DNA of 64,000 bases. Origin: Balneolaceae bacterium (lineage in GTDB: Bacteria; Bacteroidota; Rhodothermia; Balneolales; Balneolaceae). Numbering within the stretch: position 1 is the stretch's first letter; every line of letters starts with the position of its first letter. The translations under genes and the position numbers were made by a program. Positions 8,967-17,445 of the stretch are shown here, piece by piece. The stretch is from NCBI GenBank assembly GCA_006969905.1, contig CP030887.1, forward strand, positions 3,398,730 to 3,462,729, in the 5' to 3' direction. The notes under the pieces are model-generated. The model was not told the DNA's origin, searched no databases, and saw nothing but the letters and a program-made list of their open reading frames with translations.

Positions 8967-9749
8967 CTAGAAATCTTTCTTTTTACATACTCTCAGTATA
9001 ATGCCAACCGGAAGCACACACCAAAGTACCAGCATGAAAGTTGATAGGAAAAGCCCCATTGCAGTGCCGAAAAACTGTTGAAATACAGCCCCGGTATAAC
9101 CCAGTAAAGCTGAGATATCCAGCTTAAGCAGAACCAGAATTCTTGAAAGATCAATTGGATTAAGCATAGTTGCTGCTAATGAGAATTTATCTAATGGATA
9201 ATTTTCAAATACCAACAGAAAAATCAGAAATAAGCCATCGTAGATCACTGCAAAAAAGAGCCATATCAAAATCGCATACCCGAAACCTTTAATTCGATTT
9301 TCATTGTAGAGTGAGAGGATAAAAGCCAGGGCCACAAAGATAAAAGTGAGTAATGCCCCGTCAATCAGCAGAAATATAAAATTGGTGATTTCCCCTGATA
9401 ACATTACACCGTACGCAAGAAATGGGATACCCAAACCCAGGACAAGGCTTAAACTGAGTGAACCTGCTATACCCAGATATTGCCCCATAAAAATGGTGCT
9501 CCTTTTAATCGGCTGGGCGAGCAGTAGTTCAGTAAACTCCCTGGAGTTGTAGAAATACATTACCCCAAAAACTGTACCTATAAGTGGGGTTAGCACAACA
9601 ATCAGGTTCATGAGGGTTATGATCGCTTTGGGCAGGCTGTTATTCAGGAACAACAAAGCAAAACCCAGTGCTAAATAAAATACAAAATAGAAGTAACTCC
9701 ATCGGCTCCGCATCAAATCAAAGAAGCTATATCTCAGGATGTTAAGCAT
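8967..9749 (-). CDS. nosY: NosY, ABC permease for NosZ maturation
   Basis: A 260-residue polytopic membrane protein with about six hydrophobic helices, including YFYFVFYLALGFALLFL near the start and FLSTFMLVLWCVLPVGIIL at the end. NosY is the transmembrane part of the NosFY exporter that, with NosD and NosL, delivers copper to the catalytic site of nitrous-oxide reductase. Its start overlaps the end of nosF by eight bases. It is the last gene of the nos operon. Assignment depends mainly on position after nosD and nosF and on topology. Confidence 0.88.
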   Translation of the reverse strand: MLNILRYSFFDLMRSRWSYFYFVFYLALGFALLFLNNSLPKAIITLMNLIVVLTPLIGTVFGVMYFYNSREFTELLLAQPIKRSTIFMGQYLGIAGSLSLSLVLGLGIPFLAYGVMLSGEITNFIFLLIDGALLTFIFVALAFILSLYNENRIKGFGYAILIWLFFAVIYDGLFLIFLLVFENYPLDKFSLAATMLNPIDLSRILVLLKLDISALLGYTGAVFQQFFGTAMGLFLSTFMLVLWCVLPVGIILRVCKKKDF

Positions 9750-10449
9750 GGTTTACCTCCAGCAATGTGGCTATAGCATGTTCCAGGTTTTTGGAATTGT
9801 TTTTGGCTCTCAACTCCTCATTGGTTCCTTTGAAATAGATTTTCCCTTCCAGCAGAAATATGATCTGATCAGCCATTTCTTCCACAAAACTCATAATATG
9901 TGTGGTGACTAAAATGATTTTACCTTTTAGCCGCTCTTTTCTTATCAGTTCTTTAAGGTGCACCACAGCAACCGGATCAAGCCCTGTAGTTGGCTCATCT
10001 AAGATGATGATCCTACTATCGAACATAAAAGCTAATACAAGGTTTACTTTTTGCCTTGTGCCCCCTGAAAGGTTGCCCAACTTTTGATCTAAAAAAGGTT
10101 CTAGCTTAAATAAGCGAATCAATTCTTCTGATCGGTTGGATTTTTTCCGCAAATGAATAATCATTTTTATCAACTCGGAGACACTCAGGTTATCCGGAAA
10201 ACGAGCTATTTGAGGTAAATAATCGATATCATTTCGGTATTCCCATTTCCCATTCACAATCTTGCTGTCAATTACCACTTCCCCTTTTTGAGGAATGACC
10301 ATGCCTAACAGAATCTTGATAAGAGTTGTTTTACCGGAACCGTTTGGCCCGAGGATAGTATGTACCCCGCCACCGGATAACCCAAGATCTACCCCATTTA
10401 GCACTTTCACGCGCCCATACTGCTTATGAATATTTTGAAAACTGATCAT
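9742..10449 (-). CDS. nosF: NosF, ABC transporter ATPase
   Basis: The 235-residue ATPase has Walker A LGPNGSGKTTL, the ABC signature LSGGTRQKV, Walker B IIILDEPTTGLDP and the switch His in VTTHIMSF. It energises NosY in the NosDFY complex that conditions apo-NosZ for copper-site assembly. Its start codon overlaps the nosD stop (four-base overlap at 10446-10449) and its end overlaps nosY, so translation of the three is probably coupled. Confidence 0.92.
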   Translation of the reverse strand: MISFQNIHKQYGRVKVLNGVDLGLSGGGVHTILGPNGSGKTTLIKILLGMVIPQKGEVVIDSKIVNGKWEYRNDIDYLPQIARFPDNLSVSELIKMIIHLRKKSNRSEELIRLFKLEPFLDQKLGNLSGGTRQKVNLVLAFMFDSRIIILDEPTTGLDPVAVVHLKELIRKERLKGKIILVTTHIMSFVEEMADQIIFLLEGKIYFKGTNEELRAKNNSKNLEHAIATLLEVNHA

Positions 10450-11696
10450 TGGTATGGCTTCATTAAAGGTTTGGAATCTGCAAGGTTATCAGGGGTAAAA
10501 ACAGGGGAAACACTTTCTGAAAAATTGAGAATATCAACGAAGAAGCTCCGAAGCAGGATTACTGTTTCCGGGGTTCTGTTCACAACATACGAAAAAAGCT
10601 TTACGGGCCTGAAAGGTAAATCCCCTATTCCGTCTTTATCCAGATCGTACCCCGTGTATGAACTCCAATAATTTTCATAAAACTTATTGTCATTCATCTT
10701 ACTGTTGTAGGACAGATCAAAAGAGTTGTACGAGAAGTTATTCTGTGTAAAAATATTGGTATAACAGCCCCCCGCAATTTTTACTGCCCATCCGTTTTCG
10801 CGGATATTATTCCTTTTATAGCTTATGCGTGTAGACCCGTCAACTTTTATGCCTACTGTGTTTTGGTAAAAGTCGTTTTCTTCAATTTCGGCATCATAAA
10901 TCTCTTTTAGCAGTAAACCGAATGAGGCTGTGCCCCAGTTTTTGTAAAAACGGTTTCCTCTCATATTTATGAATTTGGAAAACATTACTGCTACCCCTGA
11001 TCCGTTTTCTCTAAACTCATTGTTGTAGTAATTATCCCTGTTCGAAAACATAAAGTGCAACCCATACCTCACATTACCCCAGCTTTCGTTTTCAGCTATC
11101 TCACTATCATCCACAAACTCAAGGTAGATACCATCCCGCAAAGCAGTAATCTTATTATTAAAAATCATGAGGTGAGAGCTGTTCCAACCGTGAATACCAT
11201 TTCCTGAATAAAATTCTGCATCCGATTCACCCGAAATCATATTCCCATTGATCTCTCCATGTTTTGAACGCTCAATCAGTATCCCAAAGAACACATTTTC
11301 CATTATATTTTTGGAAATTGTGAAATCAGAGCTTTCAAATACATGTACAGCGGCATAATTGGTAGTATGGCTGAAACCCACATTCTTTAGCCTGAAACCG
11401 GAAATCATCACACTATCGGCATTAACTCTGAAGATGCTCCCTTTTTCTTCGCCATCTATAGTAGGAGTATCCTGGCCGATGATGGTAATTGGTTTTGTTA
11501 TTGCTATATCATGCTCCTGGTACGTTCCGGCTTTCACCAATATAGTAGCTCCGGCTTCCGCTTTGGAAACAGCAGCTTCAATGGACTGTAGAGGACATGT
11601 TGAACAAACCGTGATGGGCTGTGATGTACCTAATATGGGATACAGGATAAATAATAAGATAGTGCAACAGCTTTTAAAAAAGTTCATAGTTATCAT
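10446..11696 (-). CDS. nosD: NosD, periplasmic beta-helix copper-maturation protein
   Basis: A 416-residue exported protein with a signal peptide ending near LGTSQ. It has the parallel beta-helix pattern of the CASH/NosD family: repeated short strands with N, G and D turns (ISKNIMENVFFGILIERSKHGEINGN in part). The ending GDLPFRP and a hydrophobic VVNRTPETVILLRSF segment are usual in NosD. NosD is the periplasmic partner of NosFY in assembling the copper-sulfide centre of NosZ. Two nearby ATGs (11696 and 11687) could start it; the longer form is listed. Confidence 0.92.
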   Translation of the reverse strand: MITMNFFKSCCTILLFILYPILGTSQPITVCSTCPLQSIEAAVSKAEAGATILVKAGTYQEHDIAITKPITIIGQDTPTIDGEEKGSIFRVNADSVMISGFRLKNVGFSHTTNYAAVHVFESSDFTISKNIMENVFFGILIERSKHGEINGNMISGESDAEFYSGNGIHGWNSSHLMIFNNKITALRDGIYLEFVDDSEIAENESWGNVRYGLHFMFSNRDNYYNNEFRENGSGVAVMFSKFINMRGNRFYKNWGTASFGLLLKEIYDAEIEENDFYQNTVGIKVDGSTRISYKRNNIRENGWAVKIAGGCYTNIFTQNNFSYNSFDLSYNSKMNDNKFYENYWSSYTGYDLDKDGIGDLPFRPVKLFSYVVNRTPETVILLRSFFVDILNFSESVSPVFTPDNLADSKPLMKPYQ

Positions 11697-11722
11697 CTTT
11701 TAGTTGCCACACTACCCTTCTT

Positions 11723-12145
11723 TTAGTTTAAGTGGTCTTGAATTGACCTCCAATCGAAAATGGAACCACTCTTATTCAGTGTAGTAATCGCTTCTTCATT
11801 TTTGAAAACTGATAAATTAGCCCCCATAGGGCTTTTGATATCCTCGCTTACCAAAAATACAGCATCTTTAGCATTTATTAATGAACCCGGCTCCATATAG
11901 TCCATTACCAGGATCAGTTCGGGTTCTTCATCGAAAGTTTTTAAATGGCGAATCATACATTCTGCTGCATCATACTTATATGCTTTACCCGTTTTGGTCA
12001 CAATCTGCGCAGCAAATTTGTTATCCATAATTTTCATGCTACAGAAATGACATTCATCATGGCCGATATTGATCGGTTGGGGTTTGATTTCACAAGCAAT
12101 GAGAAAAAAGCCCATTATCAAACTCATGCTAAGAAACCGTCTCAT
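11723..12145 (-). CDS. nosL: NosL, copper chaperone lipoprotein
   Basis: I chose ATG 12145, preceded by a strong GGAGGAG, rather than the longer open frame that runs back into the upstream gene. The stop of that gene and this ATG overlap as ATGA. The signal MRRFLSMSLIMGFFLIAC ends in a lipobox. The next segment has CHFCSMKIMDNKFAAQIVTKTGK, the Cys/Met Cu(I)-binding region of NosL, followed by YKYDAAECMIRHL. NosL delivers Cu(I) to NosZ at the membrane. The length (140 residues) is normal for the family. Confidence 0.93.
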   Translation of the reverse strand: MRRFLSMSLIMGFFLIACEIKPQPINIGHDECHFCSMKIMDNKFAAQIVTKTGKAYKYDAAECMIRHLKTFDEEPELILVMDYMEPGSLINAKDAVFLVSEDIKSPMGANLSVFKNEEAITTLNKSGSIFDWRSIQDHLN

Positions 12146-12720
12146 TTCTGCTCCTCCTTTTCTTTGCCTGCAACAAAGTAGGCAGCTAACGACATAAACA
12201 TACCAACAAATAAGAAATAGGCACCTATATGAGGCCACGAATTGGCTTTAAAGTTTAGTATCTGCTTAGAGCCTATCAATGGGGGTTGGTATCCTTGTCC
12301 CGGTATCTTAATAGCAGCCTTAGGATCAAGATTATGGCCGTACTCGTACTCCCAAAGGTAAAAATCGTACATCCCAATGGCACCAAGAATGGCCATTAGT
12401 ACAAACCAGGCTATAAAAAGCTTTCTGTTGCCAATTATTCCAAATACTACTCCTAAAAAACTCATCCCTCCTATAACCCATGGAAAAACATCAAATTCTT
12501 TCATGTGTGTTGGTATTGACTTCATTCCCACATAATGATTCATCAGGTTGATGTTTTTTATATCGTGTGGGTTATGATCTGTAATTTTGTTTATCCATAT
12601 TTCCATCCCAATCGGTTCGGGGTATTGTGGTGCTTCAAGCGTAATTAGCCACATTGGAAAAATGAATAGAGCAAGCAGCATGATGGAACCCGTAATCATG
12701 AGAATCTTTGACTTTTTCAC
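12142..12720 (-). CDS. Conserved-looking nos-operon membrane protein
   Basis: This 192-residue protein has an N-terminal helix (ILMITGSIMLLALFIFPMWLI), a periplasmic loop (EAPQYPEPIGMEIWINKITDHNPHDIKN in part), then three more helices; loops carry several His, Met and Trp residues. It lies between nosZ and nosL and overlaps nosL by four bases, so it belongs to the nos operon. I do not recognise a characterised family. His/Met-rich loops make copper handling or electron input to NosZ reasonable guesses, but neither is shown. Similar small membrane proteins accompany nos clusters of Bacteroidota, to my knowledge without assigned function. Confidence 0.75.
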   Translation of the reverse strand: MKKSKILMITGSIMLLALFIFPMWLITLEAPQYPEPIGMEIWINKITDHNPHDIKNINLMNHYVGMKSIPTHMKEFDVFPWVIGGMSFLGVVFGIIGNRKLFIAWFVLMAILGAIGMYDFYLWEYEYGHNLDPKAAIKIPGQGYQPPLIGSKQILNFKANSWPHIGAYFLFVGMFMSLAAYFVAGKEKEEQK

Positions 12721-12749
12721 TGCTACTTAGTTTTAAATGTTAAAAGAAA

Positions 12750-12774
12750 CTACCCCGCAAAATTTGCGGGGTAG
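12750..12774 (-). terminator. Strong hairpin just after nosZ
   Basis: CTACCCCGCAAA and TTTGCGGGGTAG form a 12-bp inverted repeat around one base, 11 bases after the nosZ stop. On the minus strand it is followed by a T-rich stretch (GTTTCTTTTAAC). It is either a partial terminator or an mRNA 3'-end protector, leaving nosZ more abundant than the maturation genes that follow in the same operon. Confidence 0.75.
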
Positions 12775-12785
12775 ATGTTAAAATT

Positions 12786-14747
12786 TTATTCGCCGTCCAA
12801 CGACCAGCTAAGCTGGATGTTAGAGTTACGAGGAGATACACGGACATAGCCCTGCATTTCCTGGTGTAGTGCTGAACAGAAGTCAGTACAGTAGAATGGC
12901 CATACGCCAACTTTATCAGGATCCCAACGGAATGTTTTGGTTTGGCCAGGCATGATGAGTAACTCGGAAGTATTGGCTCCGATCATGGCAATTCCGTGAG
13001 GTACATCAAAGTCTTGCTCGAGGTTTGTAACGTGGAAGTACACCACATCACCTACTTTAATACCTTCAATGTTATCAGGTGCGAAGTGGCTTCTGATAGA
13101 GGTCATATAGACATGGACTACATTCCCTTGACGCTCTACGCGGGTATCAGCTTCAGTCTTGACTGCGTATGGGTGATTGTTTTCTTCCAAAGAATAGAAT
13201 TTTTTAGACCTTGGGGCAATCAATTCTGCAGGAGCTCCTGCCGCATAGTGAGGTTCACCGTGAGTTGGGAAGTCCAACAGCAATTCCATTTTTTCACCGG
13301 AAATGTCGTACAACTGGGCAGAGTGTTCCATTTCAGGGCCTGTTGGCAGATAACGGTCTTTGGTAATCTTGTTCATTGCAACAACATACTTACCAAAAGG
13401 CTTCCTGGAATTTCCGCCGGGTATCATTAAGTGACCTACAGAGTAGTAAGTAGGCTTGCGATCAATTACCTGCCAGCTTCCTAATTCCCACTTCACAACT
13501 TCTGAAGAAATAAAGAACGTGGTGTATGCATTACCTTTGCCATCAAATTCGGTATGTAATGGCCCGAGTCCTGCAGACTCAACGGTTCCGGCAACCACAT
13601 TGTCGTAATTAAGAATAGGTATACCATATGCGTCACCTTCGAAATCTTCATTTTCGATAGCTTCAAGCATTTTTGTGAATGAATGAGCTGTCAAAGAAGC
13701 AGAAAGCTTACCACTACCAATAATATATTCTCCGGATGGGTCAACATCACAACCGTGTGGTGACTTAGGAGTTGGTAACAGGTAAACCAAGCCGGGAAGG
13801 TCTTCAGGGTCTAATACTCTTACCGTTCTCTTCATAGTAGAAGTAGAAGTATGGGTAGCCTCATCGTGTACATTATGAGCATATTCAGCGGGTATTTCTC
13901 TGAACCCGCCTTGTGCCATATATTCTTCAGCCTTTTTCCAGTTTATTGCTGCAATAAAGTCTTTATCATTTTGAGAGGCATTTACTTCCAACAATGTGCT
14001 GGCTTCTTCTGAATTGTACGTTGAGAAGAACATCCATCCGTGCGATTTACCCCGACCAGGGTGAGCAAGGTCGTAATTGAATCCGGGCATTAAAACCTGA
14101 AATTCAAGATTCATGTGTCCGTCTTCCGGATCAACTTTGATAAAGGAAACAGCACCTTTAAAGTTGCCTTTATACTCGTCAATAGACATATCCCGTTGCG
14201 GAACAGGAACACTAAAACGAGTACCTGCAACCACGTACTCGGTATTTTCAGTTACAAAAGATGAACTATGATTACCTGCACTGTTCGGAATTTCGATCAC
14301 TTCTTCAGTTTCAAAAGTTTCCAAACTGATACGGGCAATTCTTGGTGTGTTATTCGCATTTACAAAAATCCACCTGCCATCCAACTCACCATTAGTTTGT
14401 GAGATATCAGGGTGATGAAGATCATCCCAGGGTATAAAACCATGAGAAGTATTTAGTAAGGGCTTTGATTCTTCAGAATATCCATACCCGGAAGTAGGGA
14501 ACTGTGAGAAAACAGGAATTTCCTTGAGCATTCGCCCTGAAGGCAATCCGTATACAGTGAGGTTACCACTGTACCCTCCAGATAAAAAAGCATAATAATC
14601 GTCATGCTCTCCGGGTGCAACATACACTCGCTCTGCAATATTACCACTTAACGCCCCTTGCTTGCCTCCGTTAAAGGAACAAGCAGACACTAATACCGCA
14701 GTAATAATGAACAAGCTTACAGGAATAAAGTATTTTGTAGGTTTCAT
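12786..14747 (-). CDS. nosZ: Nitrous-oxide reductase NosZ (clade II, Sec-exported)
   Basis: The 653-residue enzyme reduces N2O to N2 in the periplasm. An N-terminal seven-bladed propeller carries CuZ-site His motifs (DDLHHPD, EATH, SPHGCDVDPSGEY, GPLHTEFDGKG). The C-terminal cupredoxin domain has the CuA motif with Cys620, Cys624, His628 and Met631 in FYCTDFCSALHQEMQGY. The signal MKPTKYFIPVSLFIITAVLVSAC is a Sec-type sequence ending in a lipobox-like SAC, with no twin-arginine motif. That places it with clade II enzymes and suggests lipid anchoring. It is the third gene of the operon. No nosR or nosX lies in the cluster; electrons may come through the co-encoded cytochrome c. Confidence 0.97.
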   Translation of the reverse strand: MKPTKYFIPVSLFIITAVLVSACSFNGGKQGALSGNIAERVYVAPGEHDDYYAFLSGGYSGNLTVYGLPSGRMLKEIPVFSQFPTSGYGYSEESKPLLNTSHGFIPWDDLHHPDISQTNGELDGRWIFVNANNTPRIARISLETFETEEVIEIPNSAGNHSSSFVTENTEYVVAGTRFSVPVPQRDMSIDEYKGNFKGAVSFIKVDPEDGHMNLEFQVLMPGFNYDLAHPGRGKSHGWMFFSTYNSEEASTLLEVNASQNDKDFIAAINWKKAEEYMAQGGFREIPAEYAHNVHDEATHTSTSTMKRTVRVLDPEDLPGLVYLLPTPKSPHGCDVDPSGEYIIGSGKLSASLTAHSFTKMLEAIENEDFEGDAYGIPILNYDNVVAGTVESAGLGPLHTEFDGKGNAYTTFFISSEVVKWELGSWQVIDRKPTYYSVGHLMIPGGNSRKPFGKYVVAMNKITKDRYLPTGPEMEHSAQLYDISGEKMELLLDFPTHGEPHYAAGAPAELIAPRSKKFYSLEENNHPYAVKTEADTRVERQGNVVHVYMTSIRSHFAPDNIEGIKVGDVVYFHVTNLEQDFDVPHGIAMIGANTSELLIMPGQTKTFRWDPDKVGVWPFYCTDFCSALHQEMQGYVRVSPRNSNIQLSWSLDGE

Positions 14748-14786
14748 AGATTTGATAGTTAGTTGGTTAGAATTTCTTTTGCAGAC

Positions 14787-15341
14787 TTAAGGCAGAATGA
14801 CCTTGTCCACCACATTTATGACACCATTTGAAGTTTGAACAGTAGCCAGTATTTTTGCGCCACCCACAAATATATCGTCGCCTTCAATCTTTATATCCAG
14901 GTAATCTCCGGTTGCCATATATAATTTTCTTCCCTTGTCGGCATTTTTTATCAAGGACTCCTGGTTATAGGAACCCGGGGCTGCGTGGCGGGTTAAAATA
15001 GTAGCCAGTTGCTGTTTATTTTCAGGTTTCAGCAGGTTTTCGACCGTGCCTTCGGGTAATGCATCAAATGCAGAGTTTACCGGTGCAAAAACAGTTAACG
15101 GGCCGGCATTAACCAATACATGTTCAATTTGAGCAGCCTGTACTGCTGCAACAAGTGTAGTATGGTCTTTTGAGCCGATTGCGACCTGAAGGATATTCTT
15201 CTCAGAATCATTATCTACAACTGAGGCCTGTCCCTTAGGTGTATTGTTAGGTAACTCGGAGTCTACCCTTTCTGCTCTGGTACAACTTAAAAGTAGCACC
15301 AAGCACAATCCTATTGATATTGTGAAGTGTTTTTTAATCAT
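14787..15341 (-). CDS. Fasciclin-domain lipoprotein in the nos operon
   Basis: ATG 15341 gives 184 residues; the open frame also allows a TTG nine bases earlier. A lipoprotein signal ends in LLLSC. One fasciclin (FAS1) domain fills the rest: ATLVAAVQAAQIEHVL, then GPLTVFAPVNSAFDALPEGTVENLL (H1-like motif), and the ending NGVINVVDKVILP (H2-like motif). FAS1 proteins usually mediate adhesion or protein contact. Here it sits between a cytochrome c and nosZ, so it may hold the electron-transfer partners together or on the membrane. That role is inference from position. Confidence 0.88.
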   Translation of the reverse strand: MIKKHFTISIGLCLVLLLSCTRAERVDSELPNNTPKGQASVVDNDSEKNILQVAIGSKDHTTLVAAVQAAQIEHVLVNAGPLTVFAPVNSAFDALPEGTVENLLKPENKQQLATILTRHAAPGSYNQESLIKNADKGRKLYMATGDYLDIKIEGDDIFVGGAKILATVQTSNGVINVVDKVILP

Positions 15342-15355
15342 AATTTTCAATTGGT

Positions 15356-15811
15356 TTAGAGAGTTCTGAAATATTCTAGTATCGCTCTTGCTTCCGCCTC
15401 ACTCAGGTTCTGATTAGCCATAGGAGTACCATTGAATTCTATAAGTAGTTGTTTGGCAATCGGGTCTTCTTTTACCATTCCATCCGGGTTTAGAATCATG
15501 TTCATGATCCATTCGGGAGTTCTGTTTTCAAGAATGCCTTTTGGGGATGGACCGATATATTTTTTATCTACTTTATGACATGCCGAACATTTGGCGGAAA
15601 ATATCTCTTCTCCTTTGGCCGCAAGTTCGGCATCAATTTCATCAGCAAGTTCCACATTGGTTATTGGCCCAATGCCTTTATTGGTTCTCCAGTCATCAAC
15701 AGCTTCTGCAGCCGTTTTGCCAGTTGCCTGATCTGTCTTGTTCTCTTCAGTTTTAGAACCACAAGCCAGTACAACAATCATTAAAAAAATAAAGGTGGTA
15801 GTCAGTTTCAT
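15356..15811 (-). CDS. Class I cytochrome c lipoprotein, probable NosZ electron donor
   Basis: This 151-residue protein starts with a lipoprotein signal (LMIVVLAC, lipobox Cys17) and a flexible Lys/Thr/Ala-rich spacer. It then carries one heme-binding CSACH (Cys75, Cys78, His79) and a probable axial Met131 in NGTPMANQNL. Single-heme c-type cytochromes pass electrons to the CuA centre of NosZ. It is the first gene of the nos operon, next to the divergent Rrf2 regulator, so it is made whenever nosZ is. A parallel role with other terminal oxidoreductases is possible. Confidence 0.92.
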   Translation of the reverse strand: MKLTTTFIFLMIVVLACGSKTEENKTDQATGKTAAEAVDDWRTNKGIGPITNVELADEIDAELAAKGEEIFSAKCSACHKVDKKYIGPSPKGILENRTPEWIMNMILNPDGMVKEDPIAKQLLIEFNGTPMANQNLSEAEARAILEYFRTL

Positions 15812-15863
15812 GATAGAATTAGTTTTAACCGTTTTAAGTAGTATAGGATTAATATGTGAAGAA

Positions 15864-15887
15864 AAGATAAAGAGACTTTTTTATCTT
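15864..15887. promoter_or_regulatory. Candidate Rrf2/NsrR-like operator
   Basis: AAGATAA and TTATCTT form a perfect 7-bp inverted repeat with a 10-base spacer in the shared promoter region of the nos operon and the Rrf2 gene. NsrR sites in proteobacteria are dyads beginning AAGAT and ending ATCTT over about 23 bases; this one spans 24. Autoregulation and control of both units would follow from this position. Confidence 0.5.
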
Positions 15888-15924
15888 ATTAAAAATTATT
15901 GCAAAAAATCCCTACTTTTGTTCC

Positions 15925-16356
15925 ATGTTTTCAAATTCAACAAAGTATGCAATAAGGACGGTTATTTACCTGGCTCACAATCAGGGGGGGCAAAAGTATA
16001 CGGTAGTAGAACTTGCCGATAAATTGGATATTCCCAAGCCTTATCTAAGTAAAATTTTACAACAGCTTTCCCGAAGTAAGATTATTTCTTCTGCAAAAGG
16101 AAGGGGCGGTGGTTTTTACATGACTGAAAAAAACCTACAGCAGCAATTAATTGATATTATTATTTGTATAGAAGGTCACAATATCTTTGATAAGTGTGTA
16201 CTTGGTTTACCACATTGCAATCATGATAACCCGTGTTTTTTGCATACTCAGTTTTTTGAGTTCAAAAACGGGCTCAATGCTTCTTTACATGAATACACAT
16301 TAAAAGAGCTTATTGAGAAAGAAGCTGATTACATGGAAAACATTATGAAGTTCTAA
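15925..16356 (+). CDS. Rrf2-family regulator, NsrR-like
   Basis: A 143-residue winged-helix protein: KYAIRTVIYLA at the start, the recognition region LADKLDIPKPYLSKILQQLSRSKIISSAKGRGGGF, and three cysteines spaced C-x6-C-x5-C (KCVLGLPHCNHDNPCF). The cysteines fit the Fe-S cluster of NsrR/RsrR-type Rrf2 proteins, which sense NO or redox state. It is divergent from the nos operon, with the dyad described above between them, so it is the likely nos regulator. A TACTTTTG (15913-15920) just before the ATG resembles a Bacteroidota -7 box, though it would leave almost no leader. Confidence 0.88.
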   Translation: MFSNSTKYAIRTVIYLAHNQGGQKYTVVELADKLDIPKPYLSKILQQLSRSKIISSAKGRGGGFYMTEKNLQQQLIDIIICIEGHNIFDKCVLGLPHCNHDNPCFLHTQFFEFKNGLNASLHEYTLKELIEKEADYMENIMKF

Positions 16357-16360
16357 AAAA

Positions 16361-16386
16361 AAGCCTCGTTTGTTCAAACGAGGCTT
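16361..16386. terminator. Bidirectional terminator
   Basis: AAGCCTCGTTT and AAACGAGGCTT make a perfect 11-bp stem with a 4-base loop, flanked by an A-run on the left and AAATTTT on the right. It lies between the convergent Rrf2 and sigma factor genes and serves both. Confidence 0.9.
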
Positions 16387-16399
16387 AAATTTTAAGATT

Positions 16400-17254
16400 T
16401 TAACCTAAATAGGCTCTTAGTGCAGCACTTCGGTTATGATGGCGAAGCTTACGTAATGCCTTCTCTTTGATCTGACGAACACGCTCCCGTGTTAAGTCAA
16501 ACCGCTCCCCTATTTCTTCAAGAGTAAGCGAATGCTCGCGTCCGATCCCGAAGTACAAGCGAATAACTTCAGCTTCGCGTTTGGTAAGTTTTGAAAGTGC
16601 GCGCTCAATCTCCACCTTCAAAGATTCACCCATTAGTTCAAAATCAGGATTGGGTATCTCTTCGTTTTCAAGAACGTCCAGCAAGCGATTGTCTTCACCC
16701 TGCGCAAAAGGAGCATCCATAGACAAGTGACGACCGGAAATTTTCAAGGTATCCGCTACTTCTCCTACGGTCATCTCAAGACTTTCAGCAAGCTCATGCG
16801 CAGAAGGAATACGCTCATACTCCTGTTCCAGTTTAGAAAGCTCTTTTCCAATTTTATTTAGTGCCCCTACCCTGTTTAAAGGAAGGCGAACAATCCGGCT
16901 TTGCTCTGCAAGGGCCTGAAGAATAGACTGACGAATCCACCAAACGGCGTATGAAATAAACTTGAAACCACGGGTTTCGTCAAATCGCTTAGCTGCCTTA
17001 ATCAAACCGAGATTTCCTTCATTGATCAAATCTCCCAATGATAATCCCTGGTTTTGATATTGTTTTGCTACAGAAACAACAAATCGAAGGTTTGCTTTGG
17101 TGAGATCCTCTAATGCGCGCTGGCTTCCTTTTTGAATTTCTTTTGCCAGACGAACTTCATCATCAGGGGTTATTAGTTTCTCTTTTCCAATCTCGTGAAG
17201 ATAACGATCTAAAGACTCCGACTCACGAGTAGAGATTCCTGAACTTTTGGCCAC
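16400..17254 (-). CDS. rpoD: Primary-type sigma-70 factor
   Basis: The 284-residue sigma factor lacks the long N-terminal region 1.1 of enterobacterial RpoD, as usual in Bacteroidota. Region 1.2 ([23 protein letters not shown] in part) leads to region 2 with [39 protein letters not shown] and the -10 recognition helix [13 protein letters not shown]. Region 3 and region 4 follow, with [29 protein letters not shown]. Such factors recognise TTG-N~20-TAnnTTTG promoters, which matches boxes seen at several sites in this window. Confidence 0.95.
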   Translation of the reverse strand: MAKSSGISTRESESLDRYLHEIGKEKLITPDDEVRLAKEIQKGSQRALEDLTKANLRFVVSVAKQYQNQGLSLGDLINEGNLGLIKAAKRFDETRGFKFISYAVWWIRQSILQALAEQSRIVRLPLNRVGALNKIGKELSKLEQEYERIPSAHELAESLEMTVGEVADTLKISGRHLSMDAPFAQGEDNRLLDVLENEEIPNPDFELMGESLKVEIERALSKLTKREAEVIRLYFGIGREHSLTLEEIGERFDLTRERVRQIKEKALRKLRHHNRSAALRAYLG

Positions 17255-17445
17255 AATTAATAAATGGTTTAATGAATGTTTTGTGCGTACGCTACAAAGG
17301 GCACAGATTGCTAACAGTTAAGCTGATTGGTTGCAACCTTTAATCTAAGCTTCTTTATGTCTGTGCTCCTGATGAAAGCAAAATCAGATTAATATACGAA
17401 AACAAATGGATATTTATTATAGTTTCCTCGTCGGGAAATCCCTCT

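Noticed and set aside
12146-12238. N-terminal extension of nosL
   Set aside because: Lies wholly in the upstream gene; the internal ATG has a strong Shine-Dalgarno and begins a proper lipoprotein signal.
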